Shown here: positions 50,321-58,362 of the stretch, piece after piece
How positions within the stretch are numbered: position 1 is the first letter of the stretch
Layout of the letters: the number at the start of each line of letters is the position of its first letter
Made by a program: the position numbers and the translations under genes
NCBI RefSeq assembly: GCF_011634835.1
Contig: NZ_SIRP01000001.1
Coordinates: forward strand, 1 to 64,000
From: Isoptericola sp. BMS4
Lineage (GTDB): Bacteria; Actinomycetota; Actinomycetes; Actinomycetales; Cellulomonadaceae
Direction: 5' to 3'
Length of the DNA: 64,000 bases
Notes under the pieces: model-generated
What the model was told of the DNA's origin: nothing
What the model saw: the letters and a program-made list of their open reading frames with translations, nothing else
Database searches by the model: none

Positions 50321-51476
50321 CCTCGCCCCCGTGGTTCGCCGCGACGTCCGCGACGAGCGCGAGCCCGAGGCCGTAGTGCCGGCGCCCGGCCCCGTCGCCG
50401 TCGTGACGACGGCCCGAAGCGAAGCGCGCGAACGGGTCGCGCCCGTCGGCGGGCAGCCCCGGTCCGTCGTCGCGCACCCGGACCGTGACGTCGTCCGGCG
50501 TCCCCTCGACCCGTACGGTCACCCGCGTGGCCGCGTGGTCCACGGCGTTGTCGAGCAGGGCGGTGACGGCGCGGCGCACGCCCGTGGGCACGACGTCGGC
50601 CCCGGTCGAGCCGTCGACCTCGAGCGCCACGGCGATACCGCGGGCCTCCGCCGCGGCGCGCACCGACTCCACGACCTCGGACGCGAGCGCGGCGACGTCG
50701 AGACGGACCCGGTCGACCGAGCGGTTGTCCGCCGCGACGAGCATGTCGTCGAGCACGGCCCCCAGGGCCGCCGTGTCCGCCACCAGCCCGGCGGCATCCG
50801 CCCGGGCCCGGTCGTCCGGCGGGTCGGCCGCGTCCAGCCGGCGGCGCAGGAGCTGGGCGCGGGTGCTGAGCAGCGTCAGGGGGGTGCGCAGCTCGTGCCC
50901 GGCGTCGGCGACGAACCGCCGCTGCATCGTCAGCGCCTCCACCGTGGGCCGCAGGGCGCGGCGGGCGAGCAGCACCCCGGCACCGCCCGCGAGCACGATC
51001 CCGAGCGAGCCCGCGAGCGCCAGGGCCACCAGCAGCCGTTCACGCTCCTCGTGCCACGGTCCGGGGTCGACGGCGGCCTGCGTGACCCGGTCGCGGGACG
51101 CGGAGGTCAGCACGTGCACGGTCGTGCCCTCGACGTCGAGCGTGGTGCGCACCTCGCCACCCGTGGCGGCGGCCCGCCGCAGGGCGTCGGTCTGCGGGAA
51201 GCCGTCGGGGACGTCCTGGCCGACGCTGAGCCCGCGGGCGTCGGCGACGGCGAGCCACGTCCCGTCCGGCGCGTCGTCGACGTCGTCGAGCGACGTCACG
51301 GCGCTCGCCAGCGTCCGCTCCGTGGCGGCGGACTGGCTGCGCGAGACCACGACCAGCACGGTGGTCCCGACCACCAGGACGCACGCCAGCACGACCGCGG
51401 CGACCTGGAGGCCGAGGCGGCGCGACGTGCCGCGCAGGAGCGTCCGCTCGGCGTCGGTGAGGACGGCGCGCGTCAT
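50250..51476 (-). CDS. Sensor histidine kinase (OmpR-type pair)
   Basis: A 408-residue membrane sensor kinase. Two spans (LGLQVAAVVLACVLVVGTTVLVVV and LLVALALAGSLGIVLAGGAGVLLARR) bracket an extracytoplasmic sensor of about 120 residues. The phospho-acceptor histidine lies in FVADAGHELRTPLTLL, and the ATPase has LDNAVDHAATRV (N box), VRDDGPGLP (G1) and HYGLGLALV. The ATG at 51476 overlaps the regulator stop by four bases. It is downstream of and convergent with the flavin operon, which it may control; this is inferred from position. Confidence 0.92.
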   Translation of the reverse strand: MTRAVLTDAERTLLRGTSRRLGLQVAAVVLACVLVVGTTVLVVVSRSQSAATERTLASAVTSLDDVDDAPDGTWLAVADARGLSVGQDVPDGFPQTDALRRAAATGGEVRTTLDVEGTTVHVLTSASRDRVTQAAVDPGPWHEERERLLVALALAGSLGIVLAGGAGVLLARRALRPTVEALTMQRRFVADAGHELRTPLTLLSTRAQLLRRRLDAADPPDDRARADAAGLVADTAALGAVLDDMLVAADNRSVDRVRLDVAALASEVVESVRAAAEARGIAVALEVDGSTGADVVPTGVRRAVTALLDNAVDHAATRVTVRVEGTPDDVTVRVRDDGPGLPADGRDPFARFASGRRHDGDGAGRRHYGLGLALVADVAANHGGEVRTVEPDDGRGGALLVLRLPRRR

Positions 51477-52180
51477 CCGGCGCCCAGCCGGTAGCCGAGC
51501 CCGTGCACGGTCGTCACGACGGCCCGTCCGAGCTTGCGGCGCAGGTAGTGCACGTACGTGTCGACGGTGCCGCCGTCGCGGGACTCGGGGAACACCTCGC
51601 CCAGGATCTCCTGCCGGGACCAGACGCGCGACGGACGACGTGCGAGGAGCGCGAGGAGATCGGCCTCGCGCGCCGACAGGTCGGCCTGCCGGCCGTCGTC
51701 CAGGCGGACCCTGCGTGCCGGGACGTCCAGGACTCCGCCGGGGACCCGCAGCGCGTCGGCGCGGTCGAGGGGGCCGCCGGGGTCCGCGGCGCGGCGGCGC
51801 AGGGCCCGCAGCCGGGCGACGAGCTCGGCGACGTCGAACGGCTTGCCGAGGTAGTCCTCGGCGCCGGCGTCGAGCCCCTCCACGCGGTCCGCCGGGTTGG
51901 CGAGCGCGCTGAGGACGAGGGCGGGCGCCCGGACGCCCCTCCCCCGCAACCGGGACAGCAGGTCCAGCCCCTCGACGGCAGGGAGACCCCGGTCGAGCAG
52001 GAGGACGTCGTGCTCGCGCGTGAGCCCCAGGTGCAGGCCACGCTGCCCGTCCCGGGCGGTGTCGACGTCGTACCCCTCGGTCTCGAGGAGCTCCGCGAGC
52101 ATGCCGAGCAGCTCCGCGTCGTCCTCGACGACGAGGACTCGTGGGCGGGGCCCGCCGCGGGCGGGGTCGGATGCGGCCAC
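51473..52180 (-). CDS. OmpR-family response regulator
   Basis: A 235-residue regulator. The receiver domain has the acidic pair E19-D20-D21, the phospho-acceptor D63 (LLLDRGLPAVEG) and the conserved K in YLGKPFDVAEL. The C-terminal winged helix has SAREADLLALLARRPSRVWSRQEILGEVFP and TYVHYLRRKLG. GTG is the start. It is translationally coupled to the downstream sensor kinase and divergent from nfo with a 41-base gap, so their promoters overlap. Confidence 0.93.
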   Translation of the reverse strand: MAASDPARGGPRPRVLVVEDDAELLGMLAELLETEGYDVDTARDGQRGLHLGLTREHDVLLLDRGLPAVEGLDLLSRLRGRGVRAPALVLSALANPADRVEGLDAGAEDYLGKPFDVAELVARLRALRRRAADPGGPLDRADALRVPGGVLDVPARRVRLDDGRQADLSAREADLLALLARRPSRVWSRQEILGEVFPESRDGGTVDTYVHYLRRKLGRAVVTTVHGLGYRLGAG

Positions 52181-52221
52181 GGCCCCATTGTGCGTCGGGG
52201 GCGGCCCGTAGGGTGGTCGCC

Positions 52222-53013
52222 ATGAGCGTGAGGATCGGGGCGCACGTCGACGCGTCGGACGCGGTGGCGCAGGCGAAGGAGATCGGGGCGGAGGTCGTGC
52301 AGGTCTTCCTGTCCGACCCGCAGGCGTGGAAGATCACGCCGTTCGCCCACCCCGGGGGTGCGGAGGCGTTCCGCGCGGAGACGGCGGAGGCGGGGCTGGA
52401 CGTCTACGTGCACGCGCCGTACGTCATCAACGTCGCGTCCACGAACAACCGCATCCGCATCCCGAGCCGCAAGCTGCTGCAGCAGATCATGACCGGGGCG
52501 GAGGAGATCGGGGCGAAGGGCGTCGTCGTGCACGGTGGCCACGTCACCGCCAAGGACGAGCCGGCCAAGGGGTTCGACAACTGGCGCAAGGCCATCGACT
52601 CGCTGGAGACCGACGTCCCGGTGCTCATCGAGAACACCGCCGGCGGCGACTTCGCCATGGCGCGGCACCTGGAGCGCATCGAGCAGCTCTGGGCCGCGGT
52701 GATGCAGGCGAACGGCGCGGAGAACGTCGGCGTCACGCTGGACACCTGCCACGCCTGGGCCGGCGGCATCGACCTGGCGACCGCTGCCGCGGACGTCCGC
52801 GCCATCACGGGGCGCATCGACCTCGTGCACGCGAACGACTCCCGCGACTCCGCGGGCTCCGGCGCCGACCGGCACGCCCACTTCGGCGAGGGCCAGATCC
52901 CGCCCGGGCTGCTCACGGGCGTGATCGCCGACGCCGGGGCGCCGGTCGTCTGCGAGACGCACGGCGACATGGGCCCGGACATCGCCTGGCTGCGCGAGCG
53001 TCTCACGTCCTGA
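52222..53013 (+). CDS. nfo: Endonuclease IV family protein
   Basis: A 263-residue TIM-barrel AP endonuclease that cuts DNA at abasic sites. Zinc ligands are seen in GAHVDAS, VHGGH, ENTAGG, DTCHAW, NDSRDSAGS and RHAHFGEG, covering the trinuclear site of Nfo. The length is slightly shorter than E. coli Nfo (285). The ATG follows TAGGGT (52209-52214) by seven bases, a leaderless start. A family E palindrome begins 12 bases after the stop. Confidence 0.93.
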   Translation: MSVRIGAHVDASDAVAQAKEIGAEVVQVFLSDPQAWKITPFAHPGGAEAFRAETAEAGLDVYVHAPYVINVASTNNRIRIPSRKLLQQIMTGAEEIGAKGVVVHGGHVTAKDEPAKGFDNWRKAIDSLETDVPVLIENTAGGDFAMARHLERIEQLWAAVMQANGAENVGVTLDTCHAWAGGIDLATAAADVRAITGRIDLVHANDSRDSAGSGADRHAHFGEGQIPPGLLTGVIADAGAPVVCETHGDMGPDIAWLRERLTS

Positions 53014-53024
53014 GGGAAGGCCGC

Positions 53025-53080
53025 CGAGGACGACGTGACGGTCGCCACCCGCCCGGGTAGCGACCGTCACGTTGTTCTCG
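53025..53080. repeat. Palindromic element E, copy E3 (best preserved)
   Basis: A 56-bp inverted repeat, arms CGAGGACGACGTGACGGTCG and its near complement, with three mismatches in 27 bp. It lies between the convergent nfo and NarL-type regulator genes, 12 bases after the nfo stop and eight bases from the regulator's stop. Confidence 0.85.
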
Positions 53081-53087
53081 ACATGGG

Positions 53088-53741
53088 TCAGCCGGCGAGA
53101 CCGGCGTCGTGCATGACGATGGCGGCCTGCACGCGGTTACCGGCGTCGAGCTTGGTGAGGATGCGTGACACGTGCGTCTTGACGGTCGGGACGCTCATGT
53201 AGAGCTCGCCCGCGACCTCGGCGTTGGACAGCCCGCGGGCGACGGCGAGCGCGACGTCCCGCTCCCGCTCGGTGAGCGTCGCCACCCGCGCCTCGGCCCG
53301 GCGACGGCCCTCCGGCGCCGAGCCGTCCGTGACGGCCGCGATGAGCTGCGCGGCCACGCGCGGGGACAGCGTCGGCTCCCCCGCCGCCGCGGCCCGGACG
53401 GCGGCGACCAGGCGGTCCGGCGGGGTGTCCTTGAGCAGGAACCCCGCCGCGCCGGCGCGCAGGGCCTCCACGATCAGGTCGTCCGTGTCGAACGTCGTCA
53501 GCACGATCACCCGGACCTCGGGGCAGGCCGGGCCGAGGCGGCGGGTCGCCTCGATCCCGTCCATGCGCGGCATCCGGATGTCCATCAGCACGACGTCGGG
53601 GCGCTCGCGGGCGACGACGTCGAGGGCCTCCACCCCGTCGACGGCCTCCCCGACGACCTCCAGCCCCGGGCCGCCGCCCAGGATGAGCCGCAGCCCCGCC
53701 CGCACCAGCGGGTCGTCGTCGACCAGGACCACCCGCGTCAC
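53088..53741 (-). CDS. NarL/LuxR-type response regulator
   Basis: A 217-residue regulator with a receiver domain (D8-D9-D10, phospho-acceptor D54 in LMDIRMPRMDG) and a C-terminal LuxR helix-turn-helix (LTERERDVALAVARGLSNAEVA, VPTVKTHVSRILTKLD). I chose the GTG at 53741 because AGGAG lies six bases upstream and the protein then starts directly with the first receiver strand. A GTG at 53795 would overlap the kinase gene by 13 bases and is a possible alternative. It works with the kinase encoded just upstream. The nearby ABC exporter is a possible target. Confidence 0.92.
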   Translation of the reverse strand: MTRVVLVDDDPLVRAGLRLILGGGPGLEVVGEAVDGVEALDVVARERPDVVLMDIRMPRMDGIEATRRLGPACPEVRVIVLTTFDTDDLIVEALRAGAAGFLLKDTPPDRLVAAVRAAAAGEPTLSPRVAAQLIAAVTDGSAPEGRRRAEARVATLTERERDVALAVARGLSNAEVAGELYMSVPTVKTHVSRILTKLDAGNRVQAAIVMHDAGLAG

Positions 53742-53782
53742 GGTGGTCTCCTGCGCGGCCGCGCCGCGGTTCCCGTCGCTCG

Positions 53783-55033
53783 TCACGCGGGCCACGGTAG
53801 CCGCGCCTCCAGCAGGAACGCCTCCCCGCCACCGTCGGGCACGAGACCGTGCCGCAGGTGTCCGCCCGCCAGCTCGGCCCGTTCGGTGAGCCCCACCAGG
53901 CCGAGGCCCGACGCCGGCGCCGAGGCCGGCTCGGGGGTACCCGCCTCCGGTGGCCCGACGCTGCGCACGGGGTTGCGCACGGTCAGCGAGAGCGCGTCCC
54001 CGGGCGTGCCTGCCAGGAGCACCGTGACCGGCGCCCAGGGCGCATGCTTGCGGGCGTTGGTCAGGCCCTCCTGGACCACCCGGTACGCGTTCCTGCCCAC
54101 GGACTCCGGCAGTGCCGCCAGGACCTCCGCGGTGACCTCAGGCCGGTAGCGGACCTCCGTGCCCCCGCGCCGGGCCTCCGCGAACAGCTCGTCGAGGTCG
54201 GCGAGCGTGGGCTGCGGCGGCTCGGGCGCACCCGGCACCGCGCCGTCGGTCTCGCGCAGCACCCCCAGCACCTCCCGCAGCTCGGTGAGCGCGTCGTGGG
54301 CGCCCTGCTGCACGACCTTCGCGGTCTCCGCGACCTGCTCGCGCGGCAGGTCGGTCCGGTAGGCGAGCGCCCCGGCGTGCATCGCGACCAGGGACATGCG
54401 GTGGGCGAGGACGTCGTGCATCTCCCGGGCGATCCGCGCCCGCTCGTTCGCGCGCGCCTCCGCCGCCCGGCTCGCCTGCTCCCGCTCCGCCGTCTCGGCG
54501 CGCTCCTGCAACGACGCCAGGTGCTCGCGCCGCAGCCCGATGTACGCGCCGATCCACACGAGGAGCCCGTACGACAGCAGGCCCGCGACGACGTCGAGCA
54601 CCTCGCCGTGGTCCTCCGCAGGCGGGTGGAGCGCCCCGTAGACGAGGCCGGCCGCGTTGAACACGACCCCGACCGCGACGACCGACCACCAGCGCCGGTG
54701 GGTGGCGAGCGAGATGACGGCGATCGCCGTCGCACCGGCCACCGACACCGACACCGCGCTCGCCGCGGCCAGGACCACCGCGACGACCAGGGGTGCCCTC
54801 CGGCGCAGGAGGAGCAGCGGCAGCCCGAGCACCCCGACGAGGACGTCGACCGCCCACAGGTCCGACGGGAAGTCCCGCTGCCCGGTGTCGTACTCCCACG
54901 CGACCGCGACCAGGACGAGGAAGCCCGCGGCCGCCGCCGCCAGCAGCCGCCACGTCTCCCCCCACAGGCGTGCCGCGCGGGAGCTCCCCGGCGTCGCGGG
55001 TCGCACGGCCGTCGGCGCGCCGGAGGTCGTCAT
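53783..55033 (-). CDS. NarL-family sensor histidine kinase
   Basis: A 416-residue kinase. About five or six membrane spans occupy residues 30-170. The HisKA_3 dimerisation region has the phospho-acceptor histidine in ARIAREMHDVLAHRMSLVAMHAG. The ATPase has RVVQEGLTNARKHAP (N box) and GLGLVGLTERAEL (G box). The ATG at 55033 follows TAGGCT by seven bases, so a leaderless start is favoured over the longer open frame. The layout (membrane-embedded sensor, short ATPase) matches DesK-type kinases that sense membrane or envelope stress. Confidence 0.92.
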   Translation of the reverse strand: MTTSGAPTAVRPATPGSSRAARLWGETWRLLAAAAAGFLVLVAVAWEYDTGQRDFPSDLWAVDVLVGVLGLPLLLLRRRAPLVVAVVLAAASAVSVSVAGATAIAVISLATHRRWWSVVAVGVVFNAAGLVYGALHPPAEDHGEVLDVVAGLLSYGLLVWIGAYIGLRREHLASLQERAETAEREQASRAAEARANERARIAREMHDVLAHRMSLVAMHAGALAYRTDLPREQVAETAKVVQQGAHDALTELREVLGVLRETDGAVPGAPEPPQPTLADLDELFAEARRGGTEVRYRPEVTAEVLAALPESVGRNAYRVVQEGLTNARKHAPWAPVTVLLAGTPGDALSLTVRNPVRSVGPPEAGTPEPASAPASGLGLVGLTERAELAGGHLRHGLVPDGGGEAFLLEARLPWPA

Positions 55034-55197
55034 GCGCCCGAGCCTAGGCAGCGGACGCCCGGGCGGCATCGGCCACGCGGCACCGGTCCGTCGCTCGTGG
55101 GTCCGTCGAAGGGATGACCCGGACCACACTCCCGACCGACACGGTTCATCCCCCTGCGGGATGTGGAGGGCCCCGGCGGCCGGGAAGGGTGGTGGGC

Positions 55198-56109
55198 ATG
55201 ATCACCGTGGAGCACCTGACCAAGCGATACGGCCCCGTGGCCGCCGTGGACGACGTGTCGTTCACCGTCGAGCCCGGGCACGTGACCGGCTTCCTCGGCC
55301 CGAACGGCGCCGGGAAGTCCACGACCATGCGCATGATCAGCGGCCTCACGCCCGCGACGTCGGGCTCGGCGCGCGTGCTCGGCAAGCCGTTCTCCGCGCT
55401 GACCAACCCCGGCCGCCGCGTCGGCGTGCTGCTCGACGCCGGCGCGCAGCACTCCGGGCGCACGGGTCGCGAGGTCCTGACGCTGGCGGCGATGATGACC
55501 GGCGTCGACCGCCGCCGCATCGAGGCCACCCTGGACGTCGTCGGGCTCACGGAGCGTGAGGCGGCGCGCCGGGTCGGGCAGTACTCGCTCGGCATGCGCC
55601 AGCGCCTCGGCATCGCGTCCGCGCTGCTCGGCGACCCCGAGGTGCTGATCCTCGACGAGCCGGCGAACGGTCTCGACCCGGCGGGCATCCGGTGGATGCG
55701 CGACCTCCTGCAGGACTTCGCGTCCCGCGGGGGCACCGTGCTGCTGTCCAGCCACCTGCTGCGCGAGATCGAGCAGGTCGCCGACCGGCTCGTCGTCATC
55801 GGGCGCGGCCGCATCGTCGCGCAGGGCACCAAGGACGAGCTGCTGCAGCAGGCGGGCACCGTCGTGCGCTCGACCGACGACGCCGCCCTGGCCGCGTCCC
55901 TGCGCGACGCCGGACACGGCGTCGAGGTGGTCGCCACCGGCGGCCTCGCGGTGGACGCCGAGCCGCTGGACGTGGGGCGCGTCGCCGCCGCGACCGGCGT
56001 GGTCCTGGCGGAGCTGCGCGCGGCGGACTCCCGCGGCCTGGAGGAGCTGTTCCTCGAGCTGACCGCCGACGACGCCCGCGAGCACGCCCGGACGGAGGTG
56101 GCGGCATGA
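55198..56109 (+). CDS. ABC exporter ATP-binding protein
   Basis: A 303-residue ATPase with Walker A GPNGAGKST, signature YSLGMRQRLG, Walker B VLILDEPANGLDPAG and the switch His in LLSSHLLREI. The phrase GQYSLGMRQRL and the C-terminal extension fit BcrA/DrrA-like export ATPases linked to bacitracin or antimicrobial-peptide resistance. The ATG has GGGAAGGG nine bases upstream. It overlaps its permease gene by four bases. A divergent DesK/NarL-type two-component system lies next to it, a common pairing for stress-induced exporters. Confidence 0.93.
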   Translation: MITVEHLTKRYGPVAAVDDVSFTVEPGHVTGFLGPNGAGKSTTMRMISGLTPATSGSARVLGKPFSALTNPGRRVGVLLDAGAQHSGRTGREVLTLAAMMTGVDRRRIEATLDVVGLTEREAARRVGQYSLGMRQRLGIASALLGDPEVLILDEPANGLDPAGIRWMRDLLQDFASRGGTVLLSSHLLREIEQVADRLVVIGRGRIVAQGTKDELLQQAGTVVRSTDDAALAASLRDAGHGVEVVATGGLAVDAEPLDVGRVAAATGVVLAELRAADSRGLEELFLELTADDAREHARTEVAA

Positions 56110-56870
56110 CCACGACGACCCCGGTCCGCCCCGTGACGTTCTCCACGCTCACCCTCGTCGAGTGGCGCAAGCAGCTCGACACCCGCTCCGGCCGCTGGCT
56201 GCTGGCGACCATCGCGATCATCACCGTCGGCGTCCTGGCGATCATGGTCGCGGTGAACGGCGGCAACCACTCGTTCGGCGCGTTCCTCGTCGCGACGACG
56301 ACGCCGATGGCGATCCTGCTGCCCATCGTGGGCGTCATGGCCGCCACGTCCGAGTGGTCGCAGCGCACGGCGCTGGTGACGTTCACCCTGGAGCCGCGCC
56401 GCACGCGCGTCGGGCTGGCCAAGGTGCTCAGCGCCGTCGGCTCCGGGCTCGCGCTCCTCGCGCTCGCGGTCGCGCTCGCCGCCCTGGCCCACCTGCTCGT
56501 CGTCTCGCTGCGGGACGCGGACCCGGCGTGGGACGTGACGGTGCAGAACGTGGCCTACCTGGCCCTGTCCGTGGTGCTGTTCATGGCCCAGGGCGTCGGG
56601 TTCGGCCTGCTGCTGCGCAGCACGCCGTTCGCCATCGTCACGCTGCTGGTGCTGCCGACACTGTTCGGCGTCGTGGGCGGCCTGGTGCCGGGCATGGCGG
56701 ACGTGCTGCCGTGGATCGACCTCGGCACGGCCGGCGAGCCGCTGCTGTTCGGCAGCACCCTGGACGGCGAGGGCTGGGCCCGGCTCGCCACCGCGTCGCT
56801 CCTCTGGGTCGTGGCCCCTCTCGCCGGCGGCCTGTGGCGCGTGGCCCGCAGCGAGATCACGTCGTCCTGA
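56106..56870 (+). CDS. ABC-2 family transporter permease
   Basis: A 254-residue membrane protein with about six spans. It starts with a cytosolic segment (FSTLTLVEWRKQLDTRSGRWLL) typical of ABC-2 permeases, then FLVATTTPMAILLPIVGVMAATSEWSQRTALVTFTLEPRR, a signature of this export group. It is coupled to the ATPase by a four-base overlap, and a hairpin terminator follows the stop. Substrate is unknown. Confidence 0.9.
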   Translation: MTTTTPVRPVTFSTLTLVEWRKQLDTRSGRWLLATIAIITVGVLAIMVAVNGGNHSFGAFLVATTTPMAILLPIVGVMAATSEWSQRTALVTFTLEPRRTRVGLAKVLSAVGSGLALLALAVALAALAHLLVVSLRDADPAWDVTVQNVAYLALSVVLFMAQGVGFGLLLRSTPFAIVTLLVLPTLFGVVGGLVPGMADVLPWIDLGTAGEPLLFGSTLDGEGWARLATASLLWVVAPLAGGLWRVARSEITSS

Positions 56871-56880
56871 TCCCCCCGGG

Positions 56881-56911
56881 CGCGGGCCGGGACGAGGAGT
56901 CCCGGCCCGCG
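56881..56911. terminator. Hairpin terminator between exporter and marR genes
   Basis: A perfect 13-bp stem CGCGGGCCGGGAC / GTCCCGGCCCGCG with a GAGGA loop. It begins 11 bases after the permease stop and ends 15 bases before the convergent MarR stop. Confidence 0.85.
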
Positions 56912-56925
56912 TCGGCGTGCCGCCG

Positions 56926-57390
56926 TCAGACGCGGACGTCGCGGAGCTCGTCCAGGATCGCGGTGAGCACCCGGGCGCAGGCGTCGACGTCGTGGTCGGT
57001 CAGGTCCCCGGCGACGGTGCCGAGCCGCCCCTGCTCCCGCGCCGCGATCGCCGTGATGACCGTACGCCCCTCGTCGGTGAGGGTGATCAGGGACGACCGC
57101 TTGTGCCGGGGGTTGGCCCGCACGGCGGCCCAGCCCCCGGCCAGCGCGTCGTTCACGGTGCGCTGGACGAACTGCCGGCTCAGGGACTGCGCCCGAGCCA
57201 TCTGCGGGACGGTGAGGTCGCCGTGCACCCGGAGCATGTCGAGCACGGCCCGGACCCCGACCGAGACCCCGTCGGCGCCCTCCGCGTCCTCGACGAGGCG
57301 CTGGCTCTTGCGGTACAGGGGGCCGACGAGCAGGAGGATCTCGGCGAGCCGGGGGCCGAGGCGTTCCGGGGCGAGCGGTGCGGGGTCCAT
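56926..57390 (-). CDS. MarR-family transcriptional regulator
   Basis: A 154-residue winged-helix dimeric repressor. The DNA-binding core is VSVGVRAVLDMLRVHGDLTVPQMARAQSLSRQFVQRTVNDALAGGWA, followed by the wing PRHKRSSLITLTDEG. The ATG at 57390 lies six bases after CATACT (57402-57397 on the minus strand), a leaderless start. Two inverted repeats fill the 57-base gap to the divergent hydrolase gene; one overlaps this gene's -10. It most likely represses both genes until a small-molecule ligand binds. Confidence 0.92.
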   Translation of the reverse strand: MDPAPLAPERLGPRLAEILLLVGPLYRKSQRLVEDAEGADGVSVGVRAVLDMLRVHGDLTVPQMARAQSLSRQFVQRTVNDALAGGWAAVRANPRHKRSSLITLTDEGRTVITAIAAREQGRLGTVAGDLTDHDVDACARVLTAILDELRDVRV

Positions 57391-57399
57391 CACGGCAGT

Positions 57400-57418
57400 A
57401 TGACACCTGAGTTGTCAT
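57400..57418. promoter_or_regulatory. MarR operator 1
   Basis: ATGACACCTGAGTTGTCAT, an inverted repeat with six-base outer arms. It overlaps the -10 of marR on the minus strand and includes TTGTCA (57412-57417), the likely -35 of the hydrolase gene. Confidence 0.7.
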
Positions 57419-57429
57419 CCTTGGGGAGT

Positions 57430-57450
57430 CATGACACCTTGGGTGTCATG
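57430..57450. promoter_or_regulatory. MarR operator 2, overlapping the hydrolase start codon
   Basis: Nine-base arms CATGACACC and GGTGTCATG are separated by TTG. The final ATG is the hydrolase start codon, and CACCTT (57435-57440) inside the site is the likely -10. Its centre is 31 bases from operator 1, three DNA turns. Confidence 0.72.
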
Positions 57451-58362
57451 ACGTCCGCCACGACGCTCCACCATGTCCCGGTCACGGACGGGCACGTCGC
57501 CGCGTTCGACGGCGGGGAGGGCCACGGGCCACCCCTCGTCCTGCTGCACGGCGGGGGCCTCGACCATCGCTCGTGGGAGCCGCAGGCCCGCGCGCTCCGG
57601 CGCGCCCACCGGGTGATCGCCCTCGACCTGCGCGGCCACGGCGCCTCCTCCACGCCGAAGGCGCCCTTCCGCCACGCCGACGACGTGGCGGCCGTGCTCG
57701 ACGCCCTCGACGCCGCGCCGGCGGTGCTCGCCGGGGTGTCGATGGGAGCGTCCGCCGCGGTCGACCTCGCGGTCACCCGCCCCGAGGCCGTCGCGGGCGT
57801 CGTCGCCGTCGGCGCCGGGGCCGGCGGACCGGAGTTCCGCGACCCGTGGACGCTCGGCGTCCTCGCGGCCCAGGACGAGGCCGCCCGGGCCGGCGACGCC
57901 CCCGCCTGGGTCGAGGCCTTCCTGCGCTTCGCCGCAGGCCCGTCCCGGTCGCTCGACGACGTCGACGAGGCCGTCGTCGCGCTGCTGCGCGAGTGCGTCA
58001 CGAGCACGCTCGCCCGGCACGTGGCCGCCGGCCCGCCGGTGCTGCCGGAGTGGGCCGAGGACGCGGCCGGGCGCGCGAGGCATCTCACGGTGCCGGTGCT
58101 CGCCGTCGTCGGCGAGGAGGACTCCGCGGACCACGCGCGGCAGGCCGCCGAGCTGGTGGCGCCCCTGCCGCAAGGACGCCTGGTGACCGTGCCGGGCGCC
58201 GCGCACTACCCGCACCTGGAGCGGCCCGCGGCGGTCGAGGCGGCGCTGACCCGGTTCCTGGACGACCTCGGCGAGGAGCCGCCCGGCGGGCTCATTCCTC
58301 CGGGCCGGCGCGCAGCTCGACCGCGATCTGGTCGGCGTCGAGAAGGTCGAGGGAGCGACTGA
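57448..58362 (+). CDS. Alpha/beta hydrolase
   Basis: A 304-residue alpha/beta-fold hydrolase. It has the oxyanion HGGG motif (LVLLHGGGLDHRSW), the nucleophile elbow GVSMGAS (Ser), and the late catalytic His in GAAHYPHLERP; the acid is probably in VVGEEDSADHA. Substrates could be esters or lactones. The last 30 or so residues are Arg/Gly-rich and antisense to the antiporter gene, a probable read-through tail. It is divergent from marR with shared operators, so its substrate or product may be the MarR ligand. Confidence 0.9.
   Translation: MTSATTLHHVPVTDGHVAAFDGGEGHGPPLVLLHGGGLDHRSWEPQARALRRAHRVIALDLRGHGASSTPKAPFRHADDVAAVLDALDAAPAVLAGVSMGASAAVDLAVTRPEAVAGVVAVGAGAGGPEFRDPWTLGVLAAQDEAARAGDAPAWVEAFLRFAAGPSRSLDDVDEAVVALLRECVTSTLARHVAAGPPVLPEWAEDAAGRARHLTVPVLAVVGEEDSADHARQAAELVAPLPQGRLVTVPGAAHYPHLERPAAVEAALTRFLDDLGEEPPGGLIPPGRRAARPRSGRRREGRGSD

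Noticed and set aside
57409-57418. A degraded D element (GAGTTGTCA)
   Set aside because: The nine-base match belongs to the MarR operator, and the rest of the D arms is missing.
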